Shown here piece after piece: positions 58,711 to 64,000 of a stretch of DNA of 64,000 nt. The notes under the pieces are model-generated. The model did not search any database. It was not told where the DNA came from and saw only the letters and a program-made list of their open reading frames with translations. Source of the DNA: Lithodes maja. Taxonomy: Eukaryota > Arthropoda > Malacostraca > Decapoda > Lithodidae. The stretch spans positions 1 to 64,000 of the forward strand of contig JBAKBP010001598.1 in the NCBI GenBank assembly GCA_037953745.1, written 5' to 3'. The number at the start of each line of letters is the position of its first letter. Position 1 is the first letter of the stretch. Both the position numbers and the translations under genes were made by a program.

Positions 58711-61029
58711 ATGCAGTCACTACGTCTTTTGAAGTGTAAGGTGGAAATAGCTGTAACGGGATACGTGGGAGATATCAACTGTTGCCTAAACTACCAGAAA
58801 TCCGGTAATGATGAAGAAGTGGCTTTCAAACTACCCGTGGATTATGACAGTTGTGTCTATTCTTTCAAGGCAACAATCAATGGCACCCGGGAAATTATTG
58901 GACGATGTATCGAGAAGGGAAAGGCGGAGGTAAAATTCCGAGCTTCTATCAAACAGGGAATACAAGCCTTCATTGGAAAGAAAATGCACGAACATGAAGA
59001 CATATTAGAAATCCATTTGGGAAACATATCCCATGAAGCTAAAGTGGACATAGAGATAAAAATGCTGCAGTTGTTACCAGTGAACGAAGACGGAGTTAGT
59101 ACTCTAGTGCTCCCTACTGTGTTAAGGCCTAGGTATAGGCCTAGTTATTGTGATTCCTCATATGAGCTGGGACACAATAGTAACTACAGTTTAACAGTAA
59201 ATGCCACCCTAAGTAATATCAAAGGTGTGAAGGTGTACCCACCGCACCATAATGGATATGTTAGAGTAAACGAGGAGGGTATGGGTAAGGTGATGTGGAT
59301 GAAAGATGGCCCCCAACAACACGATGTGGAGATGAAAATCACCCACTCGAAGAAGATCCAGGCTTTCCACGAAGAGGGTAATCCCATGGCGGCCAATTCC
59401 CATATGAAGGACGATGTGATAATGGTGACGGGACAGCTCGACCTTACCCATGTAGATATGCCCCACCGGACCCCGGGCGAGATGATACTTTTAATAGATT
59501 GTTCGAACAGCATGCAGGACGGGGTGAAGATGGAGATGGCGCAATTGTGTGCCCTACATTGGGTACTAGCACTTAATAGTGAGACATGCACCGGATTTAA
59601 CATGATCTCCTTTGGAAAACACTTAGACACTTTGTTTGAGACCACCCAGGCGGTCACTAAACAAAATATTAAGTTCGCTCTTGAGTATGTATGTGGGCTA
59701 AGGAGTACTATGGGTGGCACCGAGATCATGAAGGCCATCACATATGGTTACGAGTGCTGCAGTCAACTCCCTATAAATATGTTGATGGTGACCGACGCTG
59801 AAGTTACAAATGTAAGTGACATTATAAAAGAATGCGCCGGATTGAAGAAAGAGGCTTTTCAAATATTCACCGTTGGTGTAGGAGACGGTGTTTCCTCTGA
59901 CTTACTCAAGAGTCTGGCCCTTTTCAATTCTGGACATTGCCTCCTCCTGAAAACTATATCCCAAATGGAAGAATTCGAAATGTTTTTGGGTTTGATGACA
60001 AAACCCCGTGTGGACAAACTCCAAGTACATCTATGCATTTCAGATAATGCTGTTGAAAAGACACCCGGGCACAACTCCAGCATCAATCGGGGTCAAACAT
60101 TTACCCAATTCCACAGCATCCCAAATGGAACTGCGACGAAAGACATCACGGCCAGGATACAATTAGATAACTCGACTATATGTGACAACATTTCAGTGAC
60201 GAAGGTCCATGGAGTCGGTCTTCATCAGGTAGCAGCCAAGGGGATGATTGAGGGATTACAACTACAAAAGATCCTGCAAGGTAGTCTTGAAAGGGAAGAG
60301 GTTACACGCATGAATAAATCTATTGTAGATTTGAGTGAGGCGAGCGGTGTAGTCTCTTCATTGACTTGCTATTTAGGTATCGATGAAAACGATGACTCTC
60401 TACCTAGTGTCAATTGGACGGCCCCGCCCCCCGCCTTAGGAGGAGCTGCGCAAAAATACGACACTGTTGACTACGGAGATATGGGGCAGATGGGGGGGCC
60501 CACCCATCAAGGGGGATTTGCCTTTGGAGGAGATGCATACAGACTTGCCTTTGATTTTTCCCAAGATTTTACACGAGCTGCACAAGGACCTGTCTTCGGA
60601 GGAGCTGTACAAGCACAAGCCTTTGGAGGAGCTGCACAGGGACAAGGACTCCCTTGTTCCACTGACTATGGCTCACCCGACATTGCTGACTGTGGGGGGG
60701 AGAGTGCCAATTCATGTTGCCCATATCATAGTCTTACGAGTTACCCCGAGAGTTGGGTAGATATTACATGGGTTACCAGCCTCATAAACATGGATTCTGA
60801 TAAGTTCCTCTCATATTTTGAGAGTATCCCCGGAATACCCTCTGATGTCTTATCGGCTACACTGGCTTTAACAATTCTGAATGATATATACTTTTCGAAG
60901 AAGTTTCCAACACCCGAAGAGGTCACACGGTTATTAAGTGGTTATAACCTTACCCCATATGTAGACATTATAAAAGATATTATTAAGACTCTACCAGACA
61001 CTCTATTCAAGAGTCTTAATAATATGTGA
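58711..61029 (+). CDS. VIT plus VWA domain protein, 772 aa
   Basis: The ATG at 58711 (MQSLRLLKCKVEIAVTGYVG) is chosen because a TTG start 24 codons earlier would lie upstream of the TATA box. A VIT domain fills about residues 5-130 (INCCLNYQKSG, EVAFKLPVDYDSCVYSFKA, GKKMHEHEDILEIHLGNIS). A VWA domain spans about 255-430 with the full metal site: D-C-S-N-S in LIDCSNSM, Thr in MGGTEIMKA, Asp in MVTDAEV. Then comes a Gly/Ala/Gln-rich FGGAAQ region (about 570-655) and a helical C-terminus. This VIT-VWA order is that of animal VWA5A and vault-PARP-like proteins and suggests capture from a host, without the PARP domain. Likely a cytosolic protein-binding scaffold; its role is inferred. Confidence 0.88.
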   Translation: MQSLRLLKCKVEIAVTGYVGDINCCLNYQKSGNDEEVAFKLPVDYDSCVYSFKATINGTREIIGRCIEKGKAEVKFRASIKQGIQAFIGKKMHEHEDILEIHLGNISHEAKVDIEIKMLQLLPVNEDGVSTLVLPTVLRPRYRPSYCDSSYELGHNSNYSLTVNATLSNIKGVKVYPPHHNGYVRVNEEGMGKVMWMKDGPQQHDVEMKITHSKKIQAFHEEGNPMAANSHMKDDVIMVTGQLDLTHVDMPHRTPGEMILLIDCSNSMQDGVKMEMAQLCALHWVLALNSETCTGFNMISFGKHLDTLFETTQAVTKQNIKFALEYVCGLRSTMGGTEIMKAITYGYECCSQLPINMLMVTDAEVTNVSDIIKECAGLKKEAFQIFTVGVGDGVSSDLLKSLALFNSGHCLLLKTISQMEEFEMFLGLMTKPRVDKLQVHLCISDNAVEKTPGHNSSINRGQTFTQFHSIPNGTATKDITARIQLDNSTICDNISVTKVHGVGLHQVAAKGMIEGLQLQKILQGSLEREEVTRMNKSIVDLSEASGVVSSLTCYLGIDENDDSLPSVNWTAPPPALGGAAQKYDTVDYGDMGQMGGPTHQGGFAFGGDAYRLAFDFSQDFTRAAQGPVFGGAVQAQAFGGAAQGQGLPCSTDYGSPDIADCGGESANSCCPYHSLTSYPESWVDITWVTSLINMDSDKFLSYFESIPGIPSDVLSATLALTILNDIYFSKKFPTPEEVTRLLSGYNLTPYVDIIKDIIKTLPDTLFKSLNNM

Positions 61030-62346
61030 GGACCTAAGAGTGTAAATATCACTGATCCCACCAATATTCACCTTATATGATGATGGTGAGTCAACCATTT
61101 ACTATCCGATTGTTATTTAGGATAGAAAATGGGCCCAATTATTTATATTGATAATTTACTATAGGGATCATATGGTTATTATAGTGGATTAACTATTCTT
61201 TATATATATTTATATATATATAATATATAAAGAATACTATACCATATGGTTATTAATGTATGGACACCTAACCCTTTAGCGGACAATGAATATTTTGTTT
61301 GTGTCATATTTACAATAAACTTTAAAGGCAAGAATTTTGTTTAGTTTCTTCCACCTTGACTCTATTAAACATCCCAACTACATTTATAAATTGAATTTCG
61401 TATAGTAGCAGAGAGGCAGGAAAAACATACCTTTTTTAAATGTTTATTACAACCATTTATACATACAAAAAAACGGGTTTAAGTGGAAAAGGGCTACACT
61501 AAGGTTATGTTTACTATTATATGGCTCTTGACATCCAATCTCCTAATCCCCGCCATGGGGATTCGTGTTGACAGTGCATCGGTTTGGAATTGATTAGGTC
61601 AACATTACGGCTCTAAATAAAAAAAAAGTCTCCCCATAGATTCATATTCAAAAATATCATCTAAATATAAGCCAACAGATATCCAGGTGGGTAAAGGCCT
61701 CCTGGTAGGTACCGTTTATGGAGGTCGGCTTGTTTTTACGAGTCACACTGTCCCGTATACACCTTACCATTTACCTCTCACAATGTCATCCAATAGAAAA
61801 TTGCCGGGCTCATGAACGCCTTTTCTTCATCCTAGGGGATGTGAAGACCGGTTAAGTGGAAAAAGGGCTTCTTTATAATACTGAGGTGATATTTCGTTTT
61901 GTTTACTGACACAGCTTTACGTTCATATATAATCTAAATACCTGAAAATTAAAGTCACAGGTGGCAAAGGCCTCCCAACATGTTTGGTGCCGCCTGTGAG
62001 TTGGATCTGTGGTCGGCTTGATGAATCACACTCTCCCCGTATTCCTTTCTTCCATTTAGCTCTCCCAATTTCATCCAAACTACCAAATTTAGCAATGTCC
62101 TGAGGTTTCCAACCGGGGCTAAGAAGTGGCGTGTGTGATCGGGTTGGACACCTTGAATATGGGAGCTGTATAGACGCTTGTTGGGCCGCTTCGGGGTTAT
62201 ATACGACCCTTTTTTTAGAGCCGTACTACTCACACAGAGTGTGTAGGGTGTGGTATGTTTAATTTTAACGATTTGGCAACCGTGCCTGTCTTGTATGTAT
62301 ATATAAATCCCCTAAACCTTCTGAGACCACAACCCAATCCTCTGCA
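61030..62346. other. Intergenic region between the VIT/VWA genes
   Basis: No convincing gene. Contains an AT hairpin at 61194-61236, AACCCTTTAGCGGACAATG at about 61268, AATAAACTTTAAAGG (61314), a weak CGGCTCTAAATAAAA module near 61610, and two diverged copies of a 300-bp stretch (61480-61760 and 61850-62060: AAGTGGAAAA, GGGCT, CAGGTGG). The last 170 bp is the promoter of the second gene. Confidence 0.6.
61194..61236. repeat. 14-bp AT-rich inverted repeat
   Basis: TATTCTTTATATAT (61194-61207) pairs perfectly with ATATATAAAGAATA (61223-61236) around a 15-bp loop. It lies about 165 bp past the first VIT/VWA stop. It could be a transcription or replication signal, or chance in AT-rich DNA. Confidence 0.6.
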
Positions 62347-64000
62347 ATGCAGTCACTACACCTTTTGAAGTGTAAGGTGGAAATAGCTGTAACGGGATAC
62401 GTGGGAGATATCAACTGTTGCCTAAACTACCAGAAATCCGGTAATGATGAAGAAGTGACTTTCAAACTACCCATGGATTATGACAGTTGTGTCTATTCTT
62501 TCAAGGCAAAAATCAATGACACCCGGGAAATTATTGGGCGATGTATCGAGAAGGGAAAGGTGGAGGCAAAATTCCGAGCTTCTATCAAACAGGGAAAACA
62601 ACCCTTCGTTGGCAAGAAAATGCACGAGCATGAAGACATATTAGAAATCCATTTGGGAAACATAGCCCATGAAGCTAAAGTGGACATCGAGATAAGAATG
62701 TTGCAGTTGTTACCAGTGAATGAAGACGGAGTTAGTACTCTAGGGCTCCCTACTATATTACGGCCTAGTCAATATAGGCCTGGTTATTGTAGTTTCTCTT
62801 GTGAGAAGAAGCCTCTGGGATACAATAATAACTACAGTCTAACAGTACATGCCACCCTAAGTAATATCAAGAATGTAAAGGTGTACCCACCACACCGTAA
62901 TGGATTTGTTATAGTAAAGGGGGGTATGGGTAATGTGATGTGGATAAAAGATGGCCCCCACCAACATGATTGGGAGATGAAAATCACCCACTCGAAGAAG
63001 ATCCAGGCATTCCATGAAGAGGGAAATTCCAAGGCGGTCAATTCCCATATGAAGGATGATGTGATAATGGTGACGGGACAGCTCGACCTTACCCATGTAG
63101 ATGTGCCCCACCGGGGCCCGAGCGAGATGATACTTTTAATAGATTGTTCGGACAGCATGGAGAACGGGATGGGGGTGGAGATGGCGCAATTATGTGCCCT
63201 ACATTGGGTACTAATACTTAGTAGTGAGACATGCACCGGATTTAACATGATCTCCTTTGGAGATCATGTTAAACCTTTGTTTGAGACCACCCAGGTGGTC
63301 ACCAAAACAAATATTATGTTAGCTCATGAGTATGTATGTGGGTTAAAAGGTAATATGGGTGGCACCGAGATCATGAAGGCCATCACATATGGTTATGAGT
63401 GCTGTAGTCGACTCCCTCTAAATATGTTGATGGTGACCGGCGCTCTAGTTACAAATGTAAGTGACATTATAAAAGAATGCGTCGGCTTGAAGAATGAGGC
63501 TTTTCAAATATTCACCGTAGGTGTAGGAGACGGTGTTTCCTCTGACCTACTCAAGAGTCTGGCCCTTTACAATTCTGGACATTGCCTCCTCCTGAAAAAT
63601 ATTAACCAAATGGAAGAATTCAAAATGTTTTTGGGTTTGATGACAAAACCCCGTGTGGATAAACTCCAAGTACATCTATGCATTTCAGATAATGCTGTTG
63701 AAAAGACACCCGAGTACATCTCGAAGCAAAACTCCAGTATCAATCGGGGTCCAACATTTACCCAATTCCACAGTATTCCAAATGGAACTGCGACGAAAGA
63801 CATTACGGCCAAGATACAATTAAATAACTCGACTATATGTGTCAATATGACAGTGATGAAGGTCTATGGAGTCGGTCTTCATCAGGTAGCAGCCAAGAGA
63901 ATGATTGAGGGATTACAACTACAAAAGATCCTGCAAGGTAGTCTTGGAAGTGAAGAGGTTGCACGCATGCATAAATCTATTGTAGATTTGAGTGAGGCGA
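62347..64000 (+). CDS. VIT plus VWA protein, second copy, C-terminus off the right edge
   Basis: ATG at 62347 (MQSLHLLKCKVEIAVTGYVG), 41 bp after a TATA box. The frame was read to the window end without a stop: at least 551 codons. It is collinear with the gene at 58711, offset 3,636 bp, with a few short in-frame indels. VIT and VWA domains are complete. In the VWA metal site D-C-S-D-S and MGGTEI are kept, but the third metal ligand has changed: MVTDAEV became MVTGALV. Metal-dependent binding is therefore probably weakened or lost, although the frame is maintained. It is a diverged paralogue more than a decayed copy. Confidence 0.85.
   Translation, partial: MQSLHLLKCKVEIAVTGYVGDINCCLNYQKSGNDEEVTFKLPMDYDSCVYSFKAKINDTREIIGRCIEKGKVEAKFRASIKQGKQPFVGKKMHEHEDILEIHLGNIAHEAKVDIEIRMLQLLPVNEDGVSTLGLPTILRPSQYRPGYCSFSCEKKPLGYNNNYSLTVHATLSNIKNVKVYPPHRNGFVIVKGGMGNVMWIKDGPHQHDWEMKITHSKKIQAFHEEGNSKAVNSHMKDDVIMVTGQLDLTHVDVPHRGPSEMILLIDCSDSMENGMGVEMAQLCALHWVLILSSETCTGFNMISFGDHVKPLFETTQVVTKTNIMLAHEYVCGLKGNMGGTEIMKAITYGYECCSRLPLNMLMVTGALVTNVSDIIKECVGLKNEAFQIFTVGVGDGVSSDLLKSLALYNSGHCLLLKNINQMEEFKMFLGLMTKPRVDKLQVHLCISDNAVEKTPEYISKQNSSINRGPTFTQFHSIPNGTATKDITAKIQLNNSTICVNMTVMKVYGVGLHQVAAKRMIEGLQLQKILQGSLGSEEVARMHKSIVDLSEA

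Noticed and set aside
1..64000. Poxvirus or asfarvirus-like origin
   Set aside because: No matching core genes were seen. The IAP, PIF-like protein, hr-like repeats and crustacean-type LINE fit a nimavirid-like source better, although that is not proven.
1..64000. tRNA, rRNA or bacterial operon features
   Set aside because: None recognised. Signals are eukaryotic in type (TATA boxes, AATAAA, GT-AG introns) and no Shine-Dalgarno pattern was apparent.

Overview
The window looks like part of a large double-stranded DNA virus genome of the nimavirid (white spot syndrome virus-like) type, possibly an endogenous copy in a crustacean genome. The case is inferential. It rests on a membrane protein with the architecture of the per os infectivity factor PIF-5/ODV-E56, a BIR-BIR-UBA-RING inhibitor of apoptosis, tightly packed AT-rich core-like genes on both strands, eukaryotic-style TATA boxes, AATAAA signals and probable introns, large repeat arrays, many lineage-specific paralogues, and a 5'-truncated LINE retrotransposon. 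No polymerase, capsid or helicase gene is visible, so assignment to a family needs a profile search.

Layout. 1-14.3 kb is a compact core-like block: a giant minus-strand reading frame (at least 2,907 codons, running off the left edge), a 160-aa minus gene, a von Willebrand A (VWA) protein, the PIF-5-like protein and a 776-aa protein with an acidic tail. Spacers are 22-65 bp and one pair overlaps tail to tail. 15-23.5 kb holds an IAP gene, an unknown 378-aa gene with partial copies, a 251-aa SPKP-repeat gene and a broken inverted copy of the IAP. 23.6-30 kb is an array of a 370-aa gene family of unknown function, two members intact and three broken or chimaeric. 30.4-45.5 kb is built around a family of single-pass membrane proteins, each preceded by the same TATA box, leader exon and predicted intron. 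Between members lie a 5.5-kb satellite of about 22 units of 246 bp and a block of fold-back repeats carrying the LINE. 45.5-52 kb mixes minisatellites, a perfect 35-bp hairpin and repeated cassettes of gene fragments. 52.4-58.5 kb holds a RING-like protein, a 216-aa protein and a second copy of the 2.39-kb segment from 18.6-21.0 kb. 58.7-64 kb holds two VIT+VWA genes in tandem, the second cut by the right edge.

How it fits together. The left 14 kb looks conserved and single copy. Everything to the right looks accessory and has been reshaped by duplication, gene conversion and insertion. Many accessory genes share a 3'-end module with AATAAA readable on both strands, and several share a promoter motif (GCTAAAGG next to TATAAA or TATATA). 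The IAP suggests suppression of host apoptosis. The membrane, VWA and VIT/VWA proteins suggest surface or protein-binding roles, but none of these functions is proven here.

Some long frames run off the window edges (1-8722 and 62347-64000) and were read directly from the sequence. Several apparent starts are TTG or GTG; where an in-frame ATG fits the promoter or the paralogue better, that ATG is used.
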